A stretch of 64,000 bases of DNA from Bradymonas sediminis (GCF_003258315.1 NZ_CP030032.1:1092001-1156000); one strand, 5' to 3'. Positions 30,475 through 40,240 are shown, numbered from the stretch's first letter. Made by a program: numbers and translations. The notes: generated by a model from the letters alone, not told the origin.

Positions 30475-31233
30475 TTAGAGCGGCGCGGCGCGCCAGGCCA
30501 CCCAGGCCTGGATGGAGTTTGGGCCCCACGGTTCCATGCATACATCGCCATCATAGCGCCAGGCGGCGATATTCATCACCGTAGCAGTCCCGTCGCTCAG
30601 AGTTATCGTGCTGCGCTCGCCGCCGTCGATGGACACGGTGTCCTCGCTTTTGAAGACGAGTTCGTGGGCGGCGCGGGTTCCACAAGAGTCATCTTCGGTG
30701 GCGCCGGTGGCGTTCCCCATGGAGACGGTGAAGTCGAGGGTGTTGTTATTGGTCAATTGCGTGCCGAGACCGTCGTCCATCGCGAGGAAGAGGCCGTTTT
30801 CGGCGCGCGCCGAGAACGCGTAATAGAGGTCGGCGTAGGGCCGGCGACTCATGACGAGGTGGATCGGTTGGCCGGTTTCGAACCCGACTTCGGGGGTGAC
30901 GTCGGCGCCGTGGTGGTCTTGGGTTGCGTATCCGACGCTCCACGGTTCACCCTCGACGTCGATCTGCAGTACACGCTTGGCTGTTTCTCGGCAATAGAGG
31001 TCGACCTGGGTGTCCTCGATGGGTTTGTCGAAAACGACTGTTCCCTGAAGGCCTTTGATAAACTGGTCGCCCATGGGGTCGGCGAGTGTTTCGCTCGGTC
31101 CGGCGAAGCACACGACGACTTGGCCGGCGGGGATTTCATCGGGGTCGGCGCAGGCGCTCAGAGGAATGGCGGCGGCCAAGAGTAATGTGAGGGCGAGCGA
31201 GGGTCGGTTGAGCGTGTCTTGAAGGCGTCGCAT
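30475..31233 (-). CDS. Lipoprotein, paralogue A of a two-member family
   Basis: This 252-residue protein has the lipobox LSAC. The mature domain reads EIPAGQVVVCF, TVVFDKPIEDTQVDLYCRETAKRVLQI, SVGYATQDHHGADVTP, a mid part with AFSARAENGLFL and a C-terminal PWGPNSIQAWVAWR. The same course is found in the lipoprotein at 39112-39867, so the two are paralogues. Two to four conserved Cys suggest disulfides. It is probably a surface or periplasmic strand-rich domain with unknown partner. Confidence 0.8.
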   Translation of the reverse strand: MRRLQDTLNRPSLALTLLLAAAIPLSACADPDEIPAGQVVVCFAGPSETLADPMGDQFIKGLQGTVVFDKPIEDTQVDLYCRETAKRVLQIDVEGEPWSVGYATQDHHGADVTPEVGFETGQPIHLVMSRRPYADLYYAFSARAENGLFLAMDDGLGTQLTNNNTLDFTVSMGNATGATEDDSCGTRAAHELVFKSEDTVSIDGGERSTITLSDGTATVMNIAAWRYDGDVCMEPWGPNSIQAWVAWRAAPL

Positions 31234-31370
31234 TAGGTATCCCGTCCAATCATTTAGTAAAGTATTATTAGGTGATGGGATGGTGAGTTTATGGAATCAG
31301 CGATCGCGATTCAAACGGTTTTTGGTGTGCGTTGGTGCGTTGGTGCGGTGGTGTTGCGGGTTGGCGGGGC

Positions 31371-31424
31371 CCGCCACTGTCACTGCGCGACATCTCCCCC
31401 GAGGAGGAGAAATGCCGTGGGTTT
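31371..31424. repeat. Dispersed intergenic repeat, copy 2
   Basis: Pair to 15549-15600, with the same GCGCGACATCTCCCCC core and the TCTCC/GGAGA hairpin. It lies just beyond the 3' end of the lipoprotein gene at 31458-32408 and covers part of the 31234-31457 gap. Confidence 0.75.
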
Positions 31425-31457
31425 GGCGGGGCGCGTCGGGTTTGCGTGGGTGTCGTA

Positions 31458-32408
31458 TCACTTCTCTTCGAGTATTTTTGCGCCCTCGGGCGGGGCAAAA
31501 AACGTGTCCAAGGTGTCGGGGCGGAACTCGACGTCGGTGAGGGTGGTGTTGGTGGCGAGGTCGCCGCGCTCGGATTTTTCGACATCCCAGGGATAGGTGG
31601 AGTAGCGCTCGGCGAGGGTGATGCCGTCGACGGTTTGCTTGCCTTCGTAGACCATGAGCTTCTCGGGGGAGTGGTCGCCTTCGGGGAAGAATCCGGGGTA
31701 GCTGACGATATAGCGAAGGCCGCCCAGGTGGCCGGTTTCGGCGTCGAGGTAGACGATATAATAATCGTCGGGGGAGTCGCCGACGTTGTCGCCGAAGGTG
31801 GCTCGGATGACGTCGTGGGGGCGTCCGTGCAACTCGGCGGTGCCCTGGGTTTCGAGGTTTACGCCCGGGTCAGCCAGCACGAAGGGCATGGCCATGAAAT
31901 AATAGGGGGTGAGTGCCCAGAAGCGGGCGTCGGTTTTGGGGTCGGCGTCGGCCGGAGAGACCCATGCGACTTTGCCGTCCCAGCCGAACTCTACATCTTT
32001 GTCATCGGGGAGTTGGTGGCGGGCGCGGGCCGACCAGGTGTCGATGGTCTGGAAGGTGTCGCGGGCGGGTTTGTCGCCGACGGGTTGGTAGTTGAATCGG
32101 AAGTAGACGGGGCCGTTGGCGTACCAGGTTTGCAGGCCGCCGTGAGCCTCAATCGAGCGCCAGAGCAGCTTGCCGGCTGGGGATTTTTCGAGGCGCTTCT
32201 GGGCTTCCTGAGTGCGTTCGGTGACCCATTCGGCCCGTGGTGTCGCGGTTTTTGGGGCCGGCGCTGATTTTGTTTGGGCGGAGTCAGGGGCTGCGACCGG
32301 CGCGTTTTCGGGCGCGTTTTCGGTGGGCGCGGAGTCTTTACAGCCGGCGCTGAGGAGGAGGGCGAGCAGGCAAAAACCAATCGTAAATAGGCGCAAGAGT
32401 TGGCTCAT
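31458..32408 (-). CDS. Lipoprotein with LolA-like domain (DUF6503-type)
   Basis: This 316-residue protein has a signal peptide ending in SAGC, then a Pro/Ala-rich linker to about residue 65. The domain starts LLWRSIEAHGGLQTWYANGPVYFRFNYQPVGDK and continues with WDGKVAWVSP, a long middle and TLTDVEFRPDTLDTFFAPP. This course (AHGGLQxW start, strand-rich body, DxxFxxP end) fits a LolA/LppX-type fold, and I would place it near DUF6503. Such proteins bind lipids or help lipoprotein traffic. It starts about 300 bases from the divergent DUF3943 gene. Confidence 0.75.
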   Translation of the reverse strand: MSQLLRLFTIGFCLLALLLSAGCKDSAPTENAPENAPVAAPDSAQTKSAPAPKTATPRAEWVTERTQEAQKRLEKSPAGKLLWRSIEAHGGLQTWYANGPVYFRFNYQPVGDKPARDTFQTIDTWSARARHQLPDDKDVEFGWDGKVAWVSPADADPKTDARFWALTPYYFMAMPFVLADPGVNLETQGTAELHGRPHDVIRATFGDNVGDSPDDYYIVYLDAETGHLGGLRYIVSYPGFFPEGDHSPEKLMVYEGKQTVDGITLAERYSTYPWDVEKSERGDLATNTTLTDVEFRPDTLDTFFAPPEGAKILEEK

Positions 32409-32668
32409 TTGAGAGGATTGGGTTGACCAGCGAGGCGATACGAATCAGCCAGAAAACGTGGCTGCCAATGTTCGATGCAAATGACCTTTCGATAATGGAT
32501 CCAAAGTCCGAAAAATTCCAAGGTCCTAGCCGAGGGGTGAGTCGTGTGCAGTTTTGTGGCACGGGTTGTCCGTTTTTCATGCGCGCCGCGGGGCACGCGA
32601 GCGAAATCAGCGTGAAGTTTTTGGGGTGCTGCGAGTTCTGCGCAGACGCAGTTTCTTGGTTATTGTGA

Positions 32669-32684
32669 TCTCTTTTTAGAGATA
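32669..32684. promoter_or_regulatory. Small dyad in the divergent intergenic region
   Basis: TCTCTTTTTAGAGA with AT-rich flanks forms a short dyad about 35 bases before the DUF3943 start. The rest of the 32409-32710 gap shows no gene; it should contain the promoters for both genes. Confidence 0.35.
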
Positions 32685-32713
32685 AAATATTCAGAAAAAA
32701 GAGCGGCTCTTTG

Positions 32714-34156
32714 GTGAGTGAACGGCGACATTCTGCGCGATTTTGGGGGCCGGCGAGGTGCAAGGCGCTTTGTGGGATTTTGTGGCTGTTGCTGCTGCTT
32801 TGGGCGCCAGCCTCGGCGTGGGGCCAGGCGGCGGTGGCGCCTTTGGAGCCGGCGGAGACCTTGGACCTCTCTCAACCGCTGGCGATGGAGAAGCCCGAAG
32901 GGTGGGATTATCTCAAGCCCGTCGGCAATCTGCTCGCCCTCAATCTGATCTATTGGGCGGGGTCACGCTATGTTCTAAATAATGATTATTCCTATATCGG
33001 TCCCCAGAGCATCATCAATAATTTCGAGCAGGGTTTTGTTTGGGATTCCGATGAGTTTGGGGTCAACCAGTTCGGGCATCCCTATCAGGGGGCGGGCTAT
33101 CAGACGGGGGCGCGGGCGGTCGGTTTTGGGTTCTGGGGGGCGATTCCATATACGGTGTTGGGGAGTCTGCAGTGGGAATTTTTCATGGAGAATACGCCGC
33201 CTTCCTATAACGACCTGGTGACGACGTCGGTGGGCGGGGTGGTGCTCGGGGAAGTTCTATTTCGGCTGTCGTCGGCGTTTCTAGACCCGTCGAGTCGCGG
33301 GTTCGAGCGGGTCGCGCGCGAAGGCGGTTCACTGGTGATTAGCCCTATTTATGGAATCGCGCGACTTGTGTCGGGCGACGCGGCGCGCCTGGGTGAGATG
33401 GAGGGGACGCAGCCAGTATCCATAAAGTTCGGGGTCGGCTTTAATGATTTTAATTCCTCTGATCTCAGCGGTGGTGTTCTCAATCTTGGCCTGGATGTCG
33501 GCATCATCTACGGGGATTTTGTCGATGATGGGCGCCCGTTTGCGCCCTTCGATTGGTTCGCGATGCGCGGCGGTGTCAATTATCGGCCGTCGGATTTTCA
33601 GGCAGCGGACTTCGATCTCAGCGGGTTGCTCGCGCGCTGGGGGTTTGGGTGTGGCAGCGGCAACGACTGCGTCTGGGGGCCGGCGATGCACTACGACTAT
33701 CATCAAACCCCAGCGTTTGAAGTCGGGACTTCGTCGGCGGGCATCTTGGCCCTGGGGCGATTCGACCTGGGGGTGGGCGGGCTGAAGCTCTACGCCGGGC
33801 TCGACCTCGAGGTGATCGCGCTGGGCGGCTTTGATTCGCCCTATGTCGAGTCGGCGACCGGGCGCGCCTATAACCTCGGGTCTGGCGGATTCGGGCGGGC
33901 GGCGTTGGTGCTTGATCGGCCCGGATGGTTTCAATTGCGCGGGTATAGTTCGCGCTATTATGTCCGCACCGTGAAGGGCGTGACGAGTCACGATTGGGCT
34001 GGGATTACCGGGGCGAAGCTCGAGGTTCCGATACATTGGGGGCTAGGGGTTTCGGTTGGTCTTGTCCTCTACGATCGGCTCGGCGTTTCCGAGGATTATC
34101 CGAGGGTTGAGAGCTGGAATGTCGCCCAGGAGTTGCGCCTCTATTGGAAACTATAG
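32714..34156 (+). CDS. DUF3943 outer-membrane-type protein, copy 1
   Basis: About 480 residues with a signal peptide (IWLLLLLWAPASAWG) and the DUF3943 hallmarks: WDYLKPVGNLLALNLIYWAGSRY, FGVNQFGHPYQGAGYQTGARAVGFGFW, GSLQWEFFMENTPPSYNDLVTTSVGGVVLGEVLFRLS. The long C-terminal part alternates strands and Gly turns and ends in an aromatic LRLYWKL, like a beta-barrel. The start is GTG at 32714 or TTG at 32711; no ATG is available. A second copy is at 35280-36779. Outer-membrane location is inferred; the function is unknown. Confidence 0.8.
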   Translation: MSERRHSARFWGPARCKALCGILWLLLLLWAPASAWGQAAVAPLEPAETLDLSQPLAMEKPEGWDYLKPVGNLLALNLIYWAGSRYVLNNDYSYIGPQSIINNFEQGFVWDSDEFGVNQFGHPYQGAGYQTGARAVGFGFWGAIPYTVLGSLQWEFFMENTPPSYNDLVTTSVGGVVLGEVLFRLSSAFLDPSSRGFERVAREGGSLVISPIYGIARLVSGDAARLGEMEGTQPVSIKFGVGFNDFNSSDLSGGVLNLGLDVGIIYGDFVDDGRPFAPFDWFAMRGGVNYRPSDFQAADFDLSGLLARWGFGCGSGNDCVWGPAMHYDYHQTPAFEVGTSSAGILALGRFDLGVGGLKLYAGLDLEVIALGGFDSPYVESATGRAYNLGSGGFGRAALVLDRPGWFQLRGYSSRYYVRTVKGVTSHDWAGITGAKLEVPIHWGLGVSVGLVLYDRLGVSEDYPRVESWNVAQELRLYWKL

Positions 34157-34229
34157 GGGATTCGCGCTTCGCAGTTTTGCCGGAACCAACGCGGTCTCCG
34201 AAGTCCTCAGCGCATCATTCATCCGAGGT

Positions 34230-35069
34230 TTATGCGCCTAAGATGGCGTCGATTTTCGCCAGGGCATCCGCGGCGCCCAGGTCGACCGAGATGGTGGCGC
34301 CGGGGCCGTGCGCCTCGCGCGGGTTGATGCGGATCAGCGGGGCGTCGAAGGCGCGGGCGAGTCGCTCGGATTGCCAGCGCACGGTGGGGACGGCGGTGCC
34401 TGCGCCGCATTCGATGATCGCCAGTTTGGGGGCGGCGTTCGCCCCGGCCAGTCCCGTGAGCCAACTTCTCAAGCGCTCCTCCTGCGCGTCGCTTCGCTCG
34501 CCGACAAATCCAGCATCACCGAACATTAATATATTGGGGCGAGCCAGCGCGCCGCAGCCTGGGCAGCGCGGCATCGGTGCTTCGGCGCGAAAGGTCGTCG
34601 GATCGAAGTTGAGCGCTTCGCTGCCCGCTGACCATATATGAAAGTCACAGGGGCCGGTGCATTGAAGATGGTGTATCGATCCGTGGCATTCCACGACTCT
34701 ATCCTCGGCAAAACCCGCCGCCTGAAATTGCCCATCTACGTTGGAGGTGAAGACGAAATGGCCGCCGGGTTTGGCGCGCCCCCATTTTCGCAGCAGCGCG
34801 AAGCCTGCGTGGGGCGTGGTGTCGCGATAGAGGTGGAGGCGGTGGCCATAGAATCCCCAGGCTAATTCGGGGTCGCGCGAAAACCAGGTCGGATTGGCCA
34901 TATCAACGAAGTTCAGCCCGAGCTTTTGAAAGGCTGGATAGGCGCGCCAAAAACCCTTGTCGCCGCGAAAATCTGGCAGGCCCGAGTCGACGCCCATGCC
35001 CGCGCCGGCGGAAATAAAGAGCGCGTCGGCGGCGGCGATGGCTTCGGCAGCACGTTGGATTTGGGTCAT
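34230..35069 (-). CDS. Sirtuin-type NAD-dependent deacetylase
   Basis: The 279 residues from the ATG at 35069 show the sirtuin core: GAGMGVDSGLPDFRGDKGFW near residue 21, TSNVDGQF in place of TQNID, the catalytic HG in VVECHGSIHH and a four-Cys zinc site (CTGPC and CPGC). Sirtuins use NAD to remove acyl groups from lysines. This domain is unlike the SIR2 defence protein at 10.7 kb, which lacks the zinc site. The ATG at 35069 has ACCGGAG eight bases before it and is preferred to 35090. It stands between the two DUF3943 genes, convergent with the first. Confidence 0.9.
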   Translation of the reverse strand: MTQIQRAAEAIAAADALFISAGAGMGVDSGLPDFRGDKGFWRAYPAFQKLGLNFVDMANPTWFSRDPELAWGFYGHRLHLYRDTTPHAGFALLRKWGRAKPGGHFVFTSNVDGQFQAAGFAEDRVVECHGSIHHLQCTGPCDFHIWSAGSEALNFDPTTFRAEAPMPRCPGCGALARPNILMFGDAGFVGERSDAQEERLRSWLTGLAGANAAPKLAIIECGAGTAVPTVRWQSERLARAFDAPLIRINPREAHGPGATISVDLGAADALAKIDAILGA

Positions 35070-35279
35070 GTCTCGGTCTCCGGTTTTCATATTTTCGAGG
35101 GTTAAATCGAATAAGTCTTGCGCACTCGACCCGCTATGTCGTGAAGATAATTATCTATTTTTAATAGTGGGCTTGGATATTTACGGGGAGTCGTCTAAAT
35201 ATTCCGCGACGCATCCCGCCCGGAATTTTCATTTCCGTGTCGTTTCAACCCAAGCCTCATCTTCAACGCTATACCATAT

Positions 35280-36779
35280 ATGACTGATTTATCGACGGAT
35301 CATGCGCGGCATCGCGAATTAGCAAGAGGTGTCTTCCCCACGAGCGCGCGACGCCTTCGACAGGCGCTGGTTCTCCTTTTGATGCTCGCCTTCGCGGCGC
35401 CCTCGACGCTTTTGGCCCAGGAGTCGGTGAAGCCGATTGAGGCGGTCGAGCCCGCGGAGCAGGCGCCGCTGACGCTCAAGGACCCCCTGGAGTTTGAGGA
35501 CCCCGAAGGCTGGGATTATATCAAACCGGTGGGCTGGATTCTTTTTACAAATGGGATGTTCTGGGGTGTGGCGCGGGTGTTTCTCGATAAGCCGTATTCC
35601 TATATTGGGCCGTCGAGCATCGCCCGAAATTTCCGCCAGGGGTGGGAGTGGGACGCTGACGCGTTCCCGACCAATCAATTTGGGCATCCCTACCAGGGCG
35701 GGCTTTATCACGCGGGTGCGCGCGCCACTGGCTTTAACTTTTGGGAGAGTATTCCGTATACGATTCTCGGCAGTCTTCAGTGGGAGATGTTCATGGAGAC
35801 CGAGCTGCCCTCCGTGAACGACCTGATTACGACCAGCGTGGGCGGCGTGATCGTCGGCGAGGCCTTGTTTCGCCTGGCCGCGTTGCTGATCGATGAATCC
35901 AGCGAGGATTCTGAGCGTGTGATTCGTGAAGCCGGGACGTTGGCGATTAGCCCGATCTTCGGGTTTAACCGCCTGCTGACTGGTGACGCGACGCGCTCCG
36001 GGTTGCCGCCGGTTCGGCGTCCGGCGGCGCTTCGGCTTTCGCTGGGCTTTGATAGGTTTCGCCCGGTTGATGCCAAAGAAGGTGTTCGAAATATCGGGTC
36101 GAGCTTGCGCGTGGTCTATGGCGAGTTCGAGGATGATGGTCGGCCGTTTCGCCCCTTCGATTGGTTTATGTTGGGCGGGGCGATGCATTATCGGCATCCT
36201 AAATTGGAAGCGGCCTCGCTCGAGGTCATCGGCCTGCTGGCGCGAACGGGCTTTGGGTGCGGCGAGGGGAATGACTGTGTCGTGGGCCCCTCAATGCGCT
36301 TTGATTATGAGCGAACGCCGGTCTTTATGGTGGGGACCTCTACGGTCGGTGGGACGGCGATCGGCCGCTTTGACCTGGGGTTCTGGTCGCTTCAACTCTA
36401 TGCGCAGCTTGATCTTCAGGTGATCGCGCTTGGCGGCTTCGACTCGCCGTATGCCGAGGTGGTGGAGCGGGATTATAATCTAGGCGCCGGCGGCTTTAGT
36501 CGCGGCACGGTGATGCTCACCAAGCCCGACCTATTTCAGCTTCGCCTCTTCGCGAACCGCTATTATGTGCGCACGATTCACGGCGCCAAGGGCAACGAAT
36601 TCGCGGGTCTTTTCCGGACTGAGTTGGAGTTCCCGATTTATTCGGGCTTCGGGCTGGCGGTCGGCAACGTGATTTATGACCGTATTGGCATGCCTCAGGA
36701 TTACCCCAAGGTTCAGACGAGCCATATCTCCCAGCAGCTTCAGATATTTTGGCGCTCCGGGTTTGGTGCGTTGCTATAA
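35280..36779 (+). CDS. DUF3943 outer-membrane-type protein, copy 2
   Basis: This 499-residue paralogue of the protein at 32714-34156 has the same block order: WDYIKPVGWILFTNGMFWGVARVF, FPTNQFGHPYQGGLYHAGARATGFNFW, GSLQWEMFMETELPSVNDLITTSVGGVIVGEALFRLA, then the strand-rich part. The signal peptide lies near residues 25-48 (LVLLLMLAFAAPSTLLAQ), preceded by a long basic n-region, so a later start is possible. FUSC begins 56 bases later on the same strand, so they may be co-transcribed. Confidence 0.8.
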   Translation: MTDLSTDHARHRELARGVFPTSARRLRQALVLLLMLAFAAPSTLLAQESVKPIEAVEPAEQAPLTLKDPLEFEDPEGWDYIKPVGWILFTNGMFWGVARVFLDKPYSYIGPSSIARNFRQGWEWDADAFPTNQFGHPYQGGLYHAGARATGFNFWESIPYTILGSLQWEMFMETELPSVNDLITTSVGGVIVGEALFRLAALLIDESSEDSERVIREAGTLAISPIFGFNRLLTGDATRSGLPPVRRPAALRLSLGFDRFRPVDAKEGVRNIGSSLRVVYGEFEDDGRPFRPFDWFMLGGAMHYRHPKLEAASLEVIGLLARTGFGCGEGNDCVVGPSMRFDYERTPVFMVGTSTVGGTAIGRFDLGFWSLQLYAQLDLQVIALGGFDSPYAEVVERDYNLGAGGFSRGTVMLTKPDLFQLRLFANRYYVRTIHGAKGNEFAGLFRTELEFPIYSGFGLAVGNVIYDRIGMPQDYPKVQTSHISQQLQIFWRSGFGALL

Positions 36780-36835
36780 GTGGGGCGTCGCGACAGGATG
36801 AGTTAGGCGCATTCGTTCACTTTATTGGATAGAGC

Positions 36836-39091
36836 ATGTTGGGGAGATATCGCCTCGGATTCGAATATTGGCGGGATAGCTTCCGGGCGTCGGACCCGGG
36901 GCTGGACCGCCTTCGCATCGGCGCGCGCGCGGCGGTAACCGTCGGCTTATCGTTGACGCTGCTCTTCATCCTGGCGCCGTGGCTCGGCCAGGAGTTAGCG
37001 ACCGGTCTTCCCGGCGTGGTCATCGCGATGTTCGGGGTCATCCTGGTCAACGATGACACGATTCGAGCCCAGAAGATTACCTTATTGCTGCTGGCGATTC
37101 CGGCGCTGGGCGTCTTCGTGCTGGGGACGCTGCTGGCGAGCGACCCGCTGCTCAATGGTGTGGGCTTTATTGGGGTGATCTTGGCGTCGGTCATCTCGCG
37201 GCGCTACGGCGCGCGCGGGTTGGCGCTGGGGATGGTGGGGGTTCTTAGCTATATCTTTGCGCTGTTTTTGAACGTCGGCGTCGCGGATTTCCCCTGGATA
37301 TTCGCCGCCACCGTCTTGTCGCTCGCCTGCGCCTACGCGGTCAGGTTTTGGCTATTTCGCGAGGGGAAGTGGCGCTTTGTCTGGGCGCGCCGGGCGATGT
37401 TAAGTCGCACCAATATGCTGCTTCGTTTGCTTGAATATGCGGCGAGTGGGGACGGCAATCCGGCCGAGAAATGGAAGCGGGCAAGGCCTCTTATTATCGA
37501 GAATCTGGAGCGACTCAACGCCGCCGCGCTGCGCGTGGAGGATGCCTGGCTCGTCTATAATGAGCACGCGTCCAAGCTCAGCCGGGTGAAGTCGAATAGC
37601 GCGCTCGATTACGGCCCGCATGAGGTGCCGCTGCCGCGCTGGATCTTTGCCGTGGAGATGGTCGCCGAGCGGGTGACGGTGAACCTGCGGCGCATCCTGA
37701 CGATGGACGAGGATGACCCGGAGGTTCGTCGCGAGATCGTGGCCGCGCTGCGGGAGGCGCGCCCGGTGATTGACGCCGCGCGTGGGCGCGACCGAAAACC
37801 GACCACGCCGCGGCTGGAGGCGCTGATTAAATTCTCGCAGGTCAGTCGGCATGAGCCGCTACGGCGGTTTGCGGTTGCCCTGGACGATGTCGCGAAGATC
37901 GTCTTTTGGGACGCCTATGAGGTTGAGCTTAGTCTGGAAGACGCGCGCGTTTTAGACCCGTTTTCGCCCATGAGCCCGGCGCCAGAAGTGAGCATCGCCC
38001 CGGATGAGGCCAGCGGTGAGGGGCCGGAGGCGGAACGAAAACGCGAGATACGCGCCAATACCCGCGAGGCCGTTCAGGCCGTGCTGGCCGGGACGCTGGC
38101 TATCTTGGCCGGGCATTTGGTGTCGCCGACCCGGTGGTATTGGGCGGTGATTGCGTCGTTTGTGATCTTTATTCGCACCGGCTCGCGCGGCCATATCATG
38201 ATCAAAGGCGCGCAGCGGGTGCTTGGGACGCTCATCGGAGTGGCGGTTGGGCTGGGGTTGGTGATGTTGGTCGAGGGGCATATGCTCCTGGAATTATCGC
38301 TGATCTTTGTGGCGATTTTTGTGGGTTATTACCTGGCGCAGGTCTCCTATACCTGGATGATCAGCGCGGTGACGGTGCAGATCGGTGTGCTCTACGCGCT
38401 GATGGGCAGGCCGGTGCGCGACGTCTTGATGGTGCGGTTTCAGGAGACGCTTCTGGGGGTGATTATCGGCGTGGTGGTCGCGGTGTTGGTGCTGCCGACG
38501 CGCACTCGCCCGAAGATTCATAACCGCATGGCGCTGTTGCTGGAGGAGTGCGCGGGCTATTTTGAGGCGAGCGCGGTCTATATGCGAAAGAAGAGCGCGG
38601 ATATTTTTATAAAACAGCGCTCGCGAAAGTTGACCCGAAGCCTGCAGCAGTTGCGCGAGGCGGCGCGCCCGATGCGCGGGCGGCTGGTCCTGGTGAAGGC
38701 GGTGAGCGTGAATTACGAGCTGATGCTGCTCGGCGTGCTGGTCTACCAGGCGCGCAACCTGGCCGCGTCGGCGGAGCCGTCGAATCCCGACTTGAGTGAC
38801 GGATTGCGCGAGTCCATCGCTGAGCGCGCCGAGCGGCTCGGGCGTCTTTGCCGGGGGCTCGCGCGCGCGCTGCGGTTTCCGGACGAAAGGGCAGCCGCGG
38901 GGCCGGAGAATCAGCCGCGCTATGACGCCGACGGCGACGAGGTTCGACTCAGCGAGCCCTTCGATTTGCCCGATGAGCCCGGCGAGCGATTGCCGCCGAG
39001 CACGGTGGCGATCAACGCGCTTCGGGCGGCCGAAAAGATCGCCCGGGAGTTTGGCCGGGCGCTGGATTCGGATGAGAGTATTCGTAAATAA
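36836..39091 (+). CDS. FUSC-family membrane transporter (aromatic acid exporter-like)
   Basis: This 751-residue protein has two clusters of hydrophobic helices, about 25-170 and 395-540, separated and followed by cytoplasmic helical regions, the layout of FUSC/YccS/AaeB proteins. The second cluster begins RANTREAVQAVLAGTLAILAGHLVSPTRWYWAVIASFVIF, the FUSC signature, and has an RxLGTLIGVAVG stretch. FUSC proteins export aromatic acids or related compounds. The partner membrane-fusion and outer-membrane genes often seen with AaeB are not here, though a DUF3943 gene precedes it by 56 bases. Confidence 0.85.
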   Translation: MLGRYRLGFEYWRDSFRASDPGLDRLRIGARAAVTVGLSLTLLFILAPWLGQELATGLPGVVIAMFGVILVNDDTIRAQKITLLLLAIPALGVFVLGTLLASDPLLNGVGFIGVILASVISRRYGARGLALGMVGVLSYIFALFLNVGVADFPWIFAATVLSLACAYAVRFWLFREGKWRFVWARRAMLSRTNMLLRLLEYAASGDGNPAEKWKRARPLIIENLERLNAAALRVEDAWLVYNEHASKLSRVKSNSALDYGPHEVPLPRWIFAVEMVAERVTVNLRRILTMDEDDPEVRREIVAALREARPVIDAARGRDRKPTTPRLEALIKFSQVSRHEPLRRFAVALDDVAKIVFWDAYEVELSLEDARVLDPFSPMSPAPEVSIAPDEASGEGPEAERKREIRANTREAVQAVLAGTLAILAGHLVSPTRWYWAVIASFVIFIRTGSRGHIMIKGAQRVLGTLIGVAVGLGLVMLVEGHMLLELSLIFVAIFVGYYLAQVSYTWMISAVTVQIGVLYALMGRPVRDVLMVRFQETLLGVIIGVVVAVLVLPTRTRPKIHNRMALLLEECAGYFEASAVYMRKKSADIFIKQRSRKLTRSLQQLREAARPMRGRLVLVKAVSVNYELMLLGVLVYQARNLAASAEPSNPDLSDGLRESIAERAERLGRLCRGLARALRFPDERAAAGPENQPRYDADGDEVRLSEPFDLPDEPGERLPPSTVAINALRAAEKIAREFGRALDSDESIRK

Positions 39092-39111
39092 TCGGTGGCG
39101 TGTCTCGCGGC

Positions 39112-39867
39112 TTAGAGCGCGCTGGTGCGCCAGGCCATCCAGGCGTTGGGCCCCCAGACGTCGGTGCATTGGACGTTGTCGAAAGTCCAGGACGCCACGT
39201 TCATGACCTGGGCTGGGCCTGCGTCGAGCTCGATGCTCGCCTGGGCGCCGCTGGTGAGCGTGGCGCTGCTCTGCGCGTCGAAGACGAGGGTGTGCCCGAC
39301 GCGTTTTCCGCATTCGTCGAGATCACTTCCGCCTCCCTTTTCACCCACGGCGACCGAGAGGCCTTCGATTGCCTCGGGCTCTAGCGCCTCGACGCGCCCG
39401 TCGTTCAGCGTCAGCAATACGCCGTCTTCGCTGCGCGCTGAGAATGTGTGGTAGCTGCCCCAGCTCGACTGTTGCTTCACGGTCAGCGTGATATTTTGGC
39501 CCGGGGCGAAGTCGACCACCGGGGTGATGTCGGCGCCGTCCTCATCTTTGGCCTGGTAGCCGATGCTCCAGGTTTGATCGTTGGTCTTCACCTGCAACAC
39601 GCGGGAGCTACTCGCGCGGCAATAGCTGTCGAATTCCTCTTTGCTGGTATCGGCGATGGCTTTGTCGAAGACGACCTCGGCGCTAACGGTTTCGACGAAA
39701 TCTTCGAGGGGCGGGCCGGCGTCGCTTGAGGGGAAGTCGAAGCAAATGGAGATTGAGCCGGCCGAGAGTTCGCTGGGGGCCGAGTCGCCGCAGGCGCTCA
39801 CGGTCGTGGCGCCAAGGGATATGGCCAGGGCGAGCAGAAATTGGTGCGGTCTTGGGGGCAGGTTCAT
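39112..39867 (-). CDS. Lipoprotein, paralogue B of a two-member family
   Basis: This 251-residue protein has the lipobox VSAC. It follows the lipoprotein at 30475-31233 block by block: AGSISICFDFP, EVVFDKAIADTSKEEFDSYCRASSSRVLQV, SIGYQAKDEDGADITP, TFSARSEDGVLL and WGPNAWMAWRTSAL. The shared end WGPNxxxAWxAWR is a mark of the pair. The surface role is unknown. It is convergent with FUSC, 20 bases away. Confidence 0.8.
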   Translation of the reverse strand: MNLPPRPHQFLLALAISLGATTVSACGDSAPSELSAGSISICFDFPSSDAGPPLEDFVETVSAEVVFDKAIADTSKEEFDSYCRASSSRVLQVKTNDQTWSIGYQAKDEDGADITPVVDFAPGQNITLTVKQQSSWGSYHTFSARSEDGVLLTLNDGRVEALEPEAIEGLSVAVGEKGGGSDLDECGKRVGHTLVFDAQSSATLTSGAQASIELDAGPAQVMNVASWTFDNVQCTDVWGPNAWMAWRTSAL

Positions 39868-39954
39868 GGTGGCTCCTGGGGTGGTCTGTTTGTGAATCGT
39901 CTGGGGCGTTTCGGTGGGATTGTAAATGGATGGCGGGCGTGAATCAAAACTATC

Positions 39955-40056
39955 TGGCGGTCAGTCTGTTCACCAGCCAGGCGAGCTGGGTGGGGTCTTT
40001 GCGCGGTCAGTCTGGCGGTCAGTCTGATTCACCAGCCCGGCGAGCTGGCTGGGGTC
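39955..40056. repeat. Two degenerate copies of the 66-bp hairpin repeat
   Basis: Copies at 39955-39998 and 40013-40056 share GGCGGTCAGTCTG(ATT)CACCAGCC and the GCGAGCTGG...TGGGGTCT end with the array at 473-655. The stem arms have drifted with mismatches. The repeats occupy part of the gap between the lipoprotein and mnmG; no gene is seen in it. Confidence 0.85.
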
Positions 40057-40240
40057 TTGTGGCGTGATGGGGCAGGCTGTCGGGGGTGGGTTATAGGTCG
40101 GCGATTTTTATGACATTTCCCACGCGCGCGCTCTTGACGTATAGAATGGTGGCGCTACAAATATCGCCGCGTTCCTGCGACTCGGCGGCCGTTTTGTGGC
40201 CCTTCGATTCGCTCACACCTGCAAGACCACGAAATATCCT

